A stretch of DNA of 64,000 nucleotides from CAZTTG01 sp964615935. Its GTDB lineage: Bacteria; Planctomycetota; UBA1135; GCA-002686595. Numbering within the stretch: the stretch's first letter is position 1; every line of letters begins with the position of its first letter. The notes below the pieces were generated by a model. That model made no database searches, was not told the origin of the DNA, and saw only the letters and a list, made by a program, of their open reading frames with translations. This document shows positions 25,679 through 34,098 of this stretch, one piece after another. Where the stretch lies: NCBI GenBank assembly GCA_964615935.1, contig CAZTTG010000029.1:1-64000 (forward strand), given 5' to 3'. The translations under genes were made by a program, and so were the position numbers.

Positions 25679-27397
25679 TCACCGGCCGTCGGCGAGCTGG
25701 CGCGCGAGGTCGGGTGTGCGCGCGCTGGGATTCGCCAGGAGGACCTTGAGCGCCTTGCGTATCGCGGCTCCGCGCGCCCCCTCCTCGCCTCTCAGCTCGC
25801 GCTCCAGGTCCAGCATGCTCAGGTAGGCCAGGAATCCCGCGCCGCGGCGGGGATCCCGGCTGCACGCCAGGACCTCGTGGGTGCTAGTCGTGGGGTCGAA
25901 GCCGGTGTGGACCTGGAAGCGCGCGGCGACCTCCTCCAGCGACTCGCCCTCCCCGTGGAGCTGGAGGGTCGCCAGCAGCCGGGCCGCCTCGACCAGCCGC
26001 GCTCGCTCCAGCTCGGCCATCAGGAGTCGATCGCCGCGGTCGACGAGCTGCAGCTCGGCCGCCCAGTCGGTGACATACAGGCCGAAGCCCTCGAGCCGGA
26101 CGGGGTTGGTGAAGTGCACGTCGGTGAGGCTGGTGCTGGCCGCCGCCGCCCGGCGAGCCGAGAGCTCGCCCGCCGGCCCCCAGCGCAGGGCCAGCGTCGC
26201 CTGGGCCGCGGCGCCGAGCTGTCCCTCGCGGGTGCGGCGCACCTCCTCGGCCGACCGGGAGCCGGCCAGCACGATCTCGAGCCGCCAGGTGGCGATGTCG
26301 ATGCGCTTCAGGCAGGCCAGCTCCCTCCACGCGAGGCCCGGCGCGAGGGCGGACACCTCGAGGCTCGGCCGGGAGGGCCCGAAGATCGAGCGCGCCAGGG
26401 CCGACCGGGCGGTGGACCGGCTCAGTTCCACCACCCGCGCCTCGATCGCCCGGGGGCTGCGCTCGGAGGGCGGGCCGGGCTGCGGGCGGAAGTGGGGACC
26501 GATGAGCGCCGTCCGCTCCCCCAGCTCGCGCAAGAGCATCAGCCTCAGGGTCGGCGTGCTCCACGGGCGCCCGGTGGCCTCGCGCAGCAGGAGCTCCCAG
26601 CGCTCGGCCGAGAGGTGGTGCGGATGGATGGTGCCGCTCGGGAGCTCCTCGAGCGTCCACGCGAGCTGCGCGTCGGTCGCGATCCGGGCCTCGCGGATCA
26701 CCGCCGCGAGGGCCTCGCGCTCGGAGTCCTCCACGATCGCCCCGCGGGCCCACTCGCGGACTCCCTCTCGCAGGAGCTCCTGGATGATCTGGATGCGCAC
26801 CGCGGCGGTCCGGGTCCAGGGCTCGGCGCAGCGGTCCAGGCTGGCGCGGGCGCTGGCCCACAGGCCGGGCACCTGCGCCAGGCGGTCGCGCAGGGCGTCC
26901 CTTCGGCGACGGTCGTCGGCCCCCGAGCGCCGGGCGAGCAGCGAGCTCAGGCCGCGCTCGACGGCCTCGGAGTAGAACAGGGGGTCGCGCCGCTGCGGCA
27001 CGCGCTCGGCGAGCAGGATCCGCTCCTGTCGCACCCAGGCGCGCAGCCAGTCCAGGTCGAGCTGGCGCGAGGGGTGCAGGACGCCGCGGTCGATGGTCTC
27101 GATGGCGACCTCGGACGCCTCGAGCAGGCGGGACCACCTCCCGACCGCCGCCCCGTCCCGGCTCCCCAGGAGGTGATCGTACCGCGGGTCGCCGCGCTCG
27201 GTGGCGAGCCAGGGGCGGTGCTCGTAGAGGCCCTCGACCAGCCGCTCCTCGAGGGCTGCCTGGAGCCGCTTGTTGTGCTCGCGCGAGTGGGGGGGATCGG
27301 ACCGGCCCGCCGGCTCCTGCGCCGCGGCCGGCTCCGGACCGGAGCCGCCTGCCGGCGCGCCGGTGGGGGACAGGGCCAGGAGCAGCTCGAGGATCAC
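25679..27397 (-). CDS. DUF885-like protein lacking the metal-binding motif
   Basis: This is a 572-residue protein matching the layout of DUF885 (bacterial zinc carboxypeptidase-like proteins). HRPWLATERGDPRYDHLL (60-77), LDLDWLRAWV (114-123), DPLFYSEAVERGLSSLLARR (138-157) and LRDRLAQVPG follow the family order. The C-terminal EGFGLY (436-441) matches the family E-G-W-A-L-Y. The expected H-E-x-x-P-G-H-H zinc site, about 25-30 residues before it, reads LRWGPAGEL (404-412), so His and Glu ligands are gone. It is probably a catalytically dead relative. GTG 27397 is the first plausible start and gives a hydrophobic N-terminus that could be a signal peptide, although without a basic start. It is divergent from folC. 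Confidence 0.65.
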   Translation of the reverse strand: MILELLLALSPTGAPAGGSGPEPAAAQEPAGRSDPPHSREHNKRLQAALEERLVEGLYEHRPWLATERGDPRYDHLLGSRDGAAVGRWSRLLEASEVAIETIDRGVLHPSRQLDLDWLRAWVRQERILLAERVPQRRDPLFYSEAVERGLSSLLARRSGADDRRRRDALRDRLAQVPGLWASARASLDRCAEPWTRTAAVRIQIIQELLREGVREWARGAIVEDSEREALAAVIREARIATDAQLAWTLEELPSGTIHPHHLSAERWELLLREATGRPWSTPTLRLMLLRELGERTALIGPHFRPQPGPPSERSPRAIEARVVELSRSTARSALARSIFGPSRPSLEVSALAPGLAWRELACLKRIDIATWRLEIVLAGSRSAEEVRRTREGQLGAAAQATLALRWGPAGELSARRAAAASTSLTDVHFTNPVRLEGFGLYVTDWAAELQLVDRGDRLLMAELERARLVEAARLLATLQLHGEGESLEEVAARFQVHTGFDPTTSTHEVLACSRDPRRGAGFLAYLSMLDLERELRGEEGARGAAIRKALKVLLANPSARTPDLARQLADGR

Positions 27398-27511
27398 GGC
27401 GGTGGGCCTGCTAGGATGCGTCGCGGATGGACCCGGCCCGCGGCCGGGCCGATCGGCGTCAGTGTACTGCCCCCTATCGATCCAGGTGCCCTCTGGACCG
27501 GAGCCGCGGCG

Positions 27512-28867
27512 ATGGATGTGGGAAGAGCGGATCCCGCGGACCCTCCGGGTCCGCCCCTGGAGGAGGCCCTGGCCCGGCTCGACCGCCTGGTCGACTGGGA
27601 GCGCCGCGATCGGTCCGCGGCCCGCTTCAGCGTGGAGCCGGCCCGCGACCTCCTCCGGCGGCTGGGCTCCCCCGAGCGCTCCTTGAGGGTGGTGCACCTG
27701 GCCGGGAGCAAGGGCAAGGGCTCGACCGCCTCGCTGGTGGCGCAGGGTCTCCTCGCGGCCGGGCTGACGGTCGGGCGCTACTCCTCCCCTCACGTCGAGC
27801 GCGTGAACGAGCGGGTCGAGATCGGGGGGCGGGAGGTCTCGGACGAGATCCTGGCGGAAGGCCTGACGAGGGCCCTGGACGCCCTGGAGGCCGGCCGCAG
27901 CGAGGGTGGCGCGGCGGCCGAGGCCACCTGGTTCGACGTCCTGACTGCGGCCGCGATCCGGATCCTGGCCCGGGCGGGGGTCGAGTGGGCGGTGGTGGAG
28001 TGCGGCCTGGGGGGACGGCTCGACTCGACCAACGCCCTGGCGGCGGAGCTCGCCGTCGTCACCAACATCGAGCTGGAGCACACGCAGGTGCTGGGCGACA
28101 CCCGGGCGAAGATCGCCCGCGAGAAGGCCGGCATCCTGAAGCCCGGGGCAGCGGCCCTCACGGGTCTGCCGGTCTCCGGTCCCGACGGCGGGCCGGACGA
28201 GGCGGCGGCGGTGCTGGAGGAGCGGGCGGCCGAGCTGGGGCTGGCCCTCCTGAGGCCCCCGCGGATCGAGGCGGGCGGCTCTCCGGGCGCGGTGGGGATG
28301 GAGGAGCGCAACCGGGAGCTGGCCGCCCTGGCCCTGGACGAGCTCGGCCGGCGCGGGTGCCGGGGGAGCGACGGCCGGCGCCTGTCGGGAGGGCTCCTGG
28401 ACGCCGAGGCGGTGCGCCGGGCGCGCCTGCCCGGTCGGATGGAGGTCTTCGAGGCCAGCCCGGCCCGGCCGACGGTGGTGCTGGACGGCGCCCACGTGCC
28501 CGGCAGCCTGCGGGCCCTCCTGGAGGAGCTGCGGGGGCGTCCCGGCCTGCAGGCGCGGCCGGTCGTGGTGCTGGGTCTGGCCCGGGACAAGGACCTCGTG
28601 GGTGTGCTCAAGGCCCTGCTGGGCGAGGCCGATAGGGTCCTGTGCACGTCCGTGGGCACCGATCTGCACTTCTCCGCCGAGGAACTCGCGGGGGGGGCGA
28701 GGCGGGTCGGCCTGGCGGCTGAAACGGCTGCCGTGCCCAGGGACGCGTACCTGAGAGCTCTCGAGCACACCGGCCCCGGAGGCTGGGTCCTGGCGACCGG
28801 GTCCCTGTACCTCGCTGGCGCGCTCCGACCCCTGCTGACGTCTCCGCGCGAGAAGGCCGAATGCTGA
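27512..28867 (+). CDS. folC: Bifunctional folylpolyglutamate/dihydrofolate synthase
   Basis: This 451-residue cytoplasmic ligase adds glutamate to dihydropteroate and folates with ATP. Mur-ligase family motifs are clear. The P-loop region is HLAGSKGKGSTASLVA (about residues 67-82), followed by YSSPHVERVNERVEI, VECGLGGRLDSTNA, and NIELEHTQVLGDTRAKIAREKAGI with the metal His. The C-terminal domain has RMEVFEASPARPTVVLDGAHVP and VVVLGLARDKDL. ATG 27512 begins an N-terminal extension of about 20 residues, and a later start is possible. A TAGGAT box at 27412-27417 could be the -10. Its end overlaps the next gene by 7 bases (ATGCTGA), implying coupled translation. Confidence 0.93.
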   Translation: MDVGRADPADPPGPPLEEALARLDRLVDWERRDRSAARFSVEPARDLLRRLGSPERSLRVVHLAGSKGKGSTASLVAQGLLAAGLTVGRYSSPHVERVNERVEIGGREVSDEILAEGLTRALDALEAGRSEGGAAAEATWFDVLTAAAIRILARAGVEWAVVECGLGGRLDSTNALAAELAVVTNIELEHTQVLGDTRAKIAREKAGILKPGAAALTGLPVSGPDGGPDEAAAVLEERAAELGLALLRPPRIEAGGSPGAVGMEERNRELAALALDELGRRGCRGSDGRRLSGGLLDAEAVRRARLPGRMEVFEASPARPTVVLDGAHVPGSLRALLEELRGRPGLQARPVVVLGLARDKDLVGVLKALLGEADRVLCTSVGTDLHFSAEELAGGARRVGLAAETAAVPRDAYLRALEHTGPGGWVLATGSLYLAGALRPLLTSPREKAEC

Positions 28868-29364
28868 CCATCGTCTCGGATCTGTTGCTGACGGACTCGT
28901 TTCTGATCAAGGGCGAGATCGAGAACAAGTACGCGCGGCTGAGCCAGATCCTGGACGAGCACCGCAAGTACTTCCTGCGGGTGCGCAACGCGACGCTGAT
29001 CGATCTGGGTACCTGTGACCGCATCAACACGCCCCTGTTGCACGTCAACCTGGACGAGATCCTGGTGGCGCACGAGTACCTGGACAGCGCCAACGATCAG
29101 ATCGCGGCCGAGCTCTACCGCAACCAGAAGTACGTGCGCATCCGGGCCTTCTTCACCGGTCACCTCAACGTCGAGGTGGGTGGGGAGGTGCGTCCCGGCT
29201 GCTATGACGTCGACGATCAGGCCACCCGGCGCTTCTTCGTCATGCGCCGGCCGGTGCTCCGCGGCTTCGAGCCGAAGAGCGACAAGGACCTGAAGCAGCT
29301 CACCGAGCTCTCGTACATGATCGTCAACAAGGCGCGGCTGTCGTACGTGTACGACTTCAACTGA
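28861..29364 (+). CDS. Conserved hypothetical protein overlapping folC
   Basis: This is a 167-residue soluble protein that I do not recognise. It starts MLTIVSDLLLTDSFLIKGEIENKYARLSQILDEH. The opening IVSDLLLTDSFLIKGEIE followed by a long charged segment and LHVNLDEILVAHEYLDSAND looks like a mixed beta-barrel or sheet protein with amphipathic helices. There is no signal peptide or membrane segment; the two cysteines (residues 52 and 118) are far apart. Codon use and composition match its neighbours. Its ATG lies inside the end of folC and the methyltransferase gene follows after 25 bp. It is therefore probably in a four-gene operon 27512-30811, but no function can be assigned from that. Confidence 0.75.
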   Translation: MLTIVSDLLLTDSFLIKGEIENKYARLSQILDEHRKYFLRVRNATLIDLGTCDRINTPLLHVNLDEILVAHEYLDSANDQIAAELYRNQKYVRIRAFFTGHLNVEVGGEVRPGCYDVDDQATRRFFVMRRPVLRGFEPKSDKDLKQLTELSYMIVNKARLSYVYDFN

Positions 29365-29389
29365 GCCGGGACGGTCGGAGGAGGATTTC

Positions 29390-30256
29390 ATGGCGCCGGT
29401 TGCCTCTCGAAGGCAGAGTCCCGCCCGGCTCCCGGAGCCCCCGGCGCCCCTGCCGTCGTCGGTCGGGCGTGGCGTGCGTCGTGGGGGCTGGCCCTCGGGC
29501 GATCGCGCGAGGGATCTGCGCGACCGGATGACGCGCATGCGCGCCGCTCCCCGGCTGTGGGATCCCTGCTGGTTCACCACGCGCGCCAATCTGGCCGTCC
29601 TGCAGCGCATGGGGGCCCGTCTCGCGGGCGTGCGGGGGGCGCGGGTGCTGGACGTGGGATGCGGTCGGAAGCCTCTCCGGGGGCTGTTTCCGTCCGGGTG
29701 TGAGTTCGTCGGGCTGGACCTGGGTTCGGACTCGGCTGCCGACGTGGCGGTGGACGTGTCTCAGGGCTGGCCGCTGGGGGATGCCTCGGTCGACGCGGTG
29801 ATCCTCTCGGAGGTGCTCGAACACCTGCCCGATCCGCGCGGCGCGCTGGAGGAGGCCTGCCGGGTGCTCAAGCCGGGGGGCGAGCTCTTCGTCTCGTCGC
29901 CCTTCGCCTTTCCGATCCACGGCCGGCCGCGGGACTTCTGTCGCTTCACCGAGTTCTACTATCGGCGGCTGCCGGAGGAGCTCCCGCTGTCGATCGAGGG
30001 CCTGCGGGCCAGCAACACGGTGTTCACCACTCCGGTCCTCGCCATGCAGCAGATCCTGCTGTCCGCCCCGGTGCCGTGGTTCCTCAAGCAGGTGGGGTGG
30101 TTCCTGTCGAACCTGCTGGTGGCGCTTCCGGATCGAGTCGCGGCGCGCGGGGTGGATCCCTGGGGCAAGGGGGATCTGCGGGCGATCCACGGGCGCCTGG
30201 GGGCCTTCCTGCACTCGAATCCGGCCGGGTACTCGGTGCTGATGCGGCGGCGCTGA
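29390..30256 (+). CDS. Class I SAM-dependent methyltransferase (Methyltransf_11 type)
   Basis: This is a 288-residue cytoplasmic methyltransferase. ATG 29390 follows a strong GGAGGA site. Residues 1-75 are basic and proline-rich. The Rossmann core starts at ARVLDVGCGRKPLRGLFP (motif I), then FVGLDLGSDSAADVAVDVSQGWPL, and VDAVILSEVLEHLPDPRGALEEACRVLKPGG, the standard motif IV/V region. SSPFAFPIHGRPRDFCRFTEF follows and is common in sugar- or lipid-modifying methyltransferases of envelope gene clusters. The substrate is unknown. It sits in the folC transcription unit. Confidence 0.82.
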   Translation: MAPVASRRQSPARLPEPPAPLPSSVGRGVRRGGWPSGDRARDLRDRMTRMRAAPRLWDPCWFTTRANLAVLQRMGARLAGVRGARVLDVGCGRKPLRGLFPSGCEFVGLDLGSDSAADVAVDVSQGWPLGDASVDAVILSEVLEHLPDPRGALEEACRVLKPGGELFVSSPFAFPIHGRPRDFCRFTEFYYRRLPEELPLSIEGLRASNTVFTTPVLAMQQILLSAPVPWFLKQVGWFLSNLLVALPDRVAARGVDPWGKGDLRAIHGRLGAFLHSNPAGYSVLMRRR

Positions 30257-30349
30257 GGGGCCGCGGGAAGCCCCGCCGAGGGCCGGGGACCCTTCAGGCT
30301 CGAAAGCGGCTGTCCCCGCTCCGATCCCGAAGTGCAGAATGGGTCTGCC

Positions 30350-30811
30350 ATGAGCGCCCCGGCTGGAAGCGACACCCCCGACCGCCGCCGCCGGAGCCGC
30401 GGCCACTGGATCGTCCTCGCCCTGGCCGCCTGCGGGATCCTGGCGCTGGCGCTCCTCGGACTCGCGACACGACCCGCCCAGGCGGGCCACGGCACGCACG
30501 AGCAGCTCGGCCTGGGAGCCTGCGCCGCCATGGAGAGCTTCGGCCTCCCCTGCCCGGGCTGCGGGGTGACCACCTCGGTCTCCCTCCTCGCCAGGGGGAG
30601 ACCGGTGGACTCGCTCCGGACCCAGCCCTTCGGCTTCCTGCTCGCGCTGGGCGCGGTGGCCTTCGCGGCGTGGACCGCCTGGGGTCACTCGAGGGGCCGC
30701 GACCTCTACCTCGACCTCCGGACCCGCGATCCCCTGCCCTGGGCCATCCTCGCCGGCGCAGCCCTGATCGCGGCCTGGATCTACAAGATCATCCAGGTCC
30801 GCGGGGGGTGA
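30350..30811 (+). CDS. DUF2752 family membrane protein
   Basis: This is a 153-residue inner-membrane protein. The DUF2752 hallmark is FGLPCPGCGVTTSVSLL: Cys-Pro-x-Cys-Gly after a short helix, then an amphipathic stretch. Three hydrophobic helices are visible: WIVLALAACGILALALLGLA near the start, FGFLLALGAVAFAAWTAWG, and WAILAGAALIAAWIYKII near the end. The two Cys could bind metal or form a disulfide; the family has no established biochemical role. ATG 30350 is preferred; an in-frame GTG at 30332 would add six residues. It is probably the last gene of the folC unit and is convergent with rsgA, 15 bp away. Confidence 0.75.
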   Translation: MSAPAGSDTPDRRRRSRGHWIVLALAACGILALALLGLATRPAQAGHGTHEQLGLGACAAMESFGLPCPGCGVTTSVSLLARGRPVDSLRTQPFGFLLALGAVAFAAWTAWGHSRGRDLYLDLRTRDPLPWAILAGAALIAAWIYKIIQVRGG

Positions 30812-30826
30812 GGAGCGGGAGATCCC

Positions 30827-31786
30827 TCAGGGGTCCACGTCCCCCTCGGGCGGCTCCACCGGCGTGTCGTCGGGAGGCGGGGGAGCCAGCTCGTCGAGTA
30901 CCTCCATGTAGCTCTGGTAGCGCGTCGCCGGGATCCGACCGGCCTCGACCGCCTCGGCCACCCGGCAGTCGGGCTCGTGGTCGTGCGTGCAGTCGGGGAA
31001 GTGGCAGTCCTCCTGGTAGGGCGCGAACTCGGGAAAGAACGCGCGCAGCTCGTTCTTGTGCATGCCGTGCAGGCGAAACACCCGAATCCCCGGCGTGTCG
31101 ACCACCCAACCCCCGCAGTCCAGGCGGTGAAGCTGGGAGTAGTTGGTCGTGTGCCGCCCGGTCTTCCAGTGGCCGCTGATCTGGCCCACCTTGAGGCCCA
31201 GATCGGGCTGGAGGGCGTTGAGCAGGGTGGACTTCCCGGCCCCCGAGGCGCCATAGAACACCGAGGTGCGATCGACGAGCCTGTCCCGCAGGACGTCCAG
31301 GCCGCGCCCATCCAGCGCACAGGTGTGGATCAGCTCGACCTCGGCCCCGGCATAGGTCTCGCCCAGCGTCTCCAGCTCACCCTCGCGCGCCAGATCGATC
31401 TTGTTGATCACCAGACTGGCCGGTATGTCGTGCCAGGCGCAGGCCGCCAGGATGCGGTCGGTGCGGTTGGAGGAGAAACCCGGACGACCCACCGAGCCGA
31501 TCACGAAGAGGCGATCGACGTTGGCCACCAGGACCTGCTCGCGCGGATCGTGCGAGGAGGCCATGCGACCCAGCCAGTTGCGGCGCTCGAGGACCTCCTC
31601 GATGCTGGAAGGCTCGCTCCGCAGGTCGACCCGCACGAGATCACCCACCGCGATGGGGTTCTTCTGCAGCCACAGATGCTCGAAGAGCTTGCCGCGCGGG
31701 GCGCACTGCACCACCTCGTCGCCAAAGTCCACGTGGCAGACCTTGGCGTCCGTCCGGATCACCCTTCCTTCCCTGAGCTCCACCAT
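30827..31786 (-). CDS. rsgA: Ribosome small subunit-dependent GTPase A
   Basis: This 319-residue circularly permuted GTPase acts in late 30S subunit assembly. Residues 1-75 form the OB-fold (VELREGRVIRTDAKVCHVDF). The permuted GTPase order is visible: G4 SLVINKIDLA first, then G1 FYGASGAGKSTLLNAL, G2 region KTGRHTTNY and G3 VVDTPGIRVF. The C-terminal zinc finger is CHFPDCTHDHEPDC. The tail (about 20 residues) is proline- and acid-rich. ATG 31786 is at the expected family start. Its upstream region contains the long inverted repeat at 31822-31997, which begins 36 bases before this start codon. Confidence 0.95.
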   Translation of the reverse strand: MVELREGRVIRTDAKVCHVDFGDEVVQCAPRGKLFEHLWLQKNPIAVGDLVRVDLRSEPSSIEEVLERRNWLGRMASSHDPREQVLVANVDRLFVIGSVGRPGFSSNRTDRILAACAWHDIPASLVINKIDLAREGELETLGETYAGAEVELIHTCALDGRGLDVLRDRLVDRTSVFYGASGAGKSTLLNALQPDLGLKVGQISGHWKTGRHTTNYSQLHRLDCGGWVVDTPGIRVFRLHGMHKNELRAFFPEFAPYQEDCHFPDCTHDHEPDCRVAEAVEAGRIPATRYQSYMEVLDELAPPPPDDTPVEPPEGDVDP

Positions 31787-31821
31787 TCAGGACGGGCGCC
31801 CCGCGCCCCGGGCGACGGGAT

Positions 31822-31997
31822 GTGTTAGTGTACTGTCCCAGGAATTCGTGCACATATCTCGCGTCCCTGGCGGCCCCTGGCGGCGTTGCAGCTCCTCCGA
31901 GTATTGCCTGCGAATACGCGTCGTCGCTGCGCCTGGCCAGGAACCACCAGGAACGCGATCTATGTACACGAATTCCAGGGACAGCACACTAGAACAC
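31822..31997. repeat. Long imperfect inverted repeat (MITE/REP-like palindromic element)
   Basis: Two arms of about 60 bases (31822-31880 and 31937-31997) are inverted copies with 9 mismatches and one 2-base gap. A small inner hairpin at the tip has GTATT (31901-31905) and AATAC (31913-31917). Both arms carry ACGAATTC/GAATTCGT and a GTGTT terminus. If the minus strand is transcribed, six of the nine mismatches become G-U pairs; on the plus strand they are C-A mismatches. The element fills most of the 219-bp gap between rsgA and the divergent methyltransferase gene and ends 8 bases before the latter's ATG. It is lower in GC than its surroundings and encodes nothing convincing, which suggests a non-autonomous mobile or REP-type element. 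No second full copy was noticed in the window. Confidence 0.75.
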
Positions 31998-32005
31998 CCA
32001 TCGCC

Positions 32006-32785
32006 ATGGTACCGGAGGCGGTCATCCGCTCGGCGTCCAATCCGACCCTTCGCCGGGTGCGGGCCGTGCGGGCCGGACTGGAGCGGGAGTGGCTCCTGCT
32101 CGAGGGGGATCGGCTGATCGAGGAGGCCCGGGCCGCGGGCCTGGAGCTGGACCTGGTCCTCCTGGCCGAGGAGCGCGCCGCACGAGCCGGGGAGCTCGCC
32201 GGCCATCCCGTACGCCTGGTCCAGGACCACCTCCTCCAGAAGGTCAGCGCCCTGAAGAGCTCGCCGGGAGTCCTGGCCCTCGTCCGCGCCCCCCGACCGC
32301 GATCCCTGTCGGAGCTGGGGGGCGCCCCCGATTCCCTTGTCCTGGTGATCGCGGGGGTCGCCGATCCGGGCAACCTGGGGGCCCTGGTGCGCGCCGCCGA
32401 GGCGGCCGGAGCGCGGGGCGTCGCCGTCGTCGAGGGGGGCGCCGGACCCTGGAACGAGAAGGCCGTGCGCGGGTCCATGGGGAGCCTCCTGCGCCTGCCC
32501 ATCGCCGTCGAGCCCGACGCCGAGCGGGCCGCCGGCCAGCTCCGCCGGCGCGGCTTTCGACAGCTCCGGGCGGCGACCCGCGGGGGAGCCGACTATCGCG
32601 ACCTCGACTGGTCGGGCCCCATCGCCCTGTGGGTGGGCTCGGAGACCGGCGAGCTGCCCGTGACCACCGCCGACTTCGAGGGCGTCACCATCCCCATGAG
32701 CGGGAGGGCCGAGTCCCTCAACGTCACCGTGGCCGCCTCGATCCTGATGTTCGCCAGCGGGCGCAGCGGGGGGGATCGGCCGTGA
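32006..32785 (+). CDS. TrmH/SpoU-family RNA 2'-O-methyltransferase
   Basis: This is a 259-residue SPOUT-class methyltransferase, most like those acting on 23S rRNA. The N-terminal substrate-binding domain is REWLLLEGDRLIEEARAAG. The knotted domain has motif 1 VIAGVADPGNLGALVRAAEAAG, motif 2 ALWVGSETGELP and motif 3 IPMSGRAESLNVTVAASILMF. Asn and Arg in these motifs are the catalytic and SAM-site residues. ATG 32006 begins just after the inverted repeat; the frame stays open back into the repeat, so a longer product cannot be excluded. It overlaps rarA by GTGA. Confidence 0.88.
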   Translation: MVPEAVIRSASNPTLRRVRAVRAGLEREWLLLEGDRLIEEARAAGLELDLVLLAEERAARAGELAGHPVRLVQDHLLQKVSALKSSPGVLALVRAPRPRSLSELGGAPDSLVLVIAGVADPGNLGALVRAAEAAGARGVAVVEGGAGPWNEKAVRGSMGSLLRLPIAVEPDAERAAGQLRRRGFRQLRAATRGGADYRDLDWSGPIALWVGSETGELPVTTADFEGVTIPMSGRAESLNVTVAASILMFASGRSGGDRP

Positions 32786-34086
32786 GCGACGCGCTCTTCC
32801 CCGAGGGGCCGCGGGCCGAGCGCGATCCGCTCAGCGAGGCCCCCGCCGACGCCCCGTTGGCCGATCGGATGCGGCCCCGCACCCCCGAGGAGTTCCTGGG
32901 CCAGCGCCAGCTCCTGGCGCCCGGCCGCATCCTGCACGGAGCGCTCGGCGGCGGCCTGCGACAGAGCCTGATCCTGTGGGGACCGCCGGGCAGCGGCAAG
33001 ACCACCCTGGCGCGGCTGCTGGCCGCCCGCAGCGACATGCGCTTCGTGCCCTTCTCGGCCGTGCTCAGCGGCATCAAGGAGGTGCGCGGGGTGATGGCCG
33101 AGGCGGGCGCCGAGCGCCGCCGGTCGGGTGCGCGCACCCTGCTCTTCGTGGACGAGATCCACCGCTTCAACAAGGCCCAGCAGGACGCCTTCCTGCCCTT
33201 CGTCGAGCGCGGCGACGTGCTCCTGATCGGCGCCACCACCGAGAACCCCTCCTTCGAGGTCATCGGCCCCCTGCTCTCGCGCGCCCGCACGCTGGCGCTC
33301 GAGCCGCTGGCGGTCGAGGACCTGGAGGCCATCCTGCGCCGGGCGCTGGAGGAGCCGGAGAGGGGGCTCGCCGCGGCCATCGAGGTGGGTCCCGACGAGC
33401 TCACTCGCATGGCCCACGCCGCCGACGGGGACGCGCGCCGGGCGCTCAATCTCCTCGAGTCGGCCGCCGCCCTGGCGGGAGAGGGCGGTCGGGTGGACTC
33501 CGGGCTCCTCGATCAGGCCCTTCAGCGCAAGGCCCTGCTCCACGACAAGAGCGGCGAGGAGCACTTCAACCTGATCTCGGCCCTGCACAAGAGCGTGCGC
33601 AACTCCGACGCCGACGCCGCCCTCTACTGGCTGACGCGCATGCTGGCGGCGGGGGAGGACGGCAACTACGTGGCGCGGCGCCTGATCCGCATGGCGGTGG
33701 AGGACGTGGGACTGGCCGATCCCTTCGCCCTGCGGCTGGCGCTCGACGCCGCCGACGCCTGGCATCGCCTGGGCAGCCCCGAGGGCGATCTGGCCCTGGT
33801 CCAGGCCGCGGTGTACCTGGCGCGCGCGCGCAAGAGCAACGCCATCTACAAGGCCTTCGGGAGGGCCCGCGAGGACGTCGAGCGCACCGCCGCCGAGCCG
33901 GTGCCCCTGCACCTGCGCAACCCCGTGACCTCCTTGATGCGCGCGGCCGGCTACGGCCAGGGGTACCGCTACGCCCACGACGACCCCGAGGCCCGCGAGG
34001 AGATGACCTGCCTGCCCCCCTCGCTCCAGGGGCGGCGCTACTTCGCCGCGCCCGAGCGCCGGCGGTCCGAGGACGAGGAGGGTTGA
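32782..34086 (+). CDS. rarA: Replication-associated recombination protein A
   Basis: This is a 434-residue AAA+ ATPase of the RarA/MgsA/WRNIP1 family, acting at stalled replication forks together with SSB. Start GTG 32782 overlaps the upstream stop. Visible motifs are PRTPEEFLGQRQLLAPG, Walker A LWGPPGSGKTTLARLLA, Walker B LLFVDEIHRFNKAQQDAFLP, sensor 1 LIGATTENPSFEV, and sensor 2 region GDARRALNLLE. The C-terminal tetramerisation part has HFNLISALHKSVRNSDADAALYW and ARKSNAIYKAFGRA. Length and order match the family. It is the second gene of a two-gene unit. Confidence 0.95.
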   Translation: MSDALFPEGPRAERDPLSEAPADAPLADRMRPRTPEEFLGQRQLLAPGRILHGALGGGLRQSLILWGPPGSGKTTLARLLAARSDMRFVPFSAVLSGIKEVRGVMAEAGAERRRSGARTLLFVDEIHRFNKAQQDAFLPFVERGDVLLIGATTENPSFEVIGPLLSRARTLALEPLAVEDLEAILRRALEEPERGLAAAIEVGPDELTRMAHAADGDARRALNLLESAAALAGEGGRVDSGLLDQALQRKALLHDKSGEEHFNLISALHKSVRNSDADAALYWLTRMLAAGEDGNYVARRLIRMAVEDVGLADPFALRLALDAADAWHRLGSPEGDLALVQAAVYLARARKSNAIYKAFGRAREDVERTAAEPVPLHLRNPVTSLMRAAGYGQGYRYAHDDPEAREEMTCLPPSLQGRRYFAAPERRRSEDEEG

Positions 34087-34098
34087 GGTCCGTCCGGC

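Noticed and set aside
27461..27473. Partial second copy of the 31822-31997 palindrome (AGTGTACTG)
   Set aside because: Only about ten bases match; too short to support a repeat.
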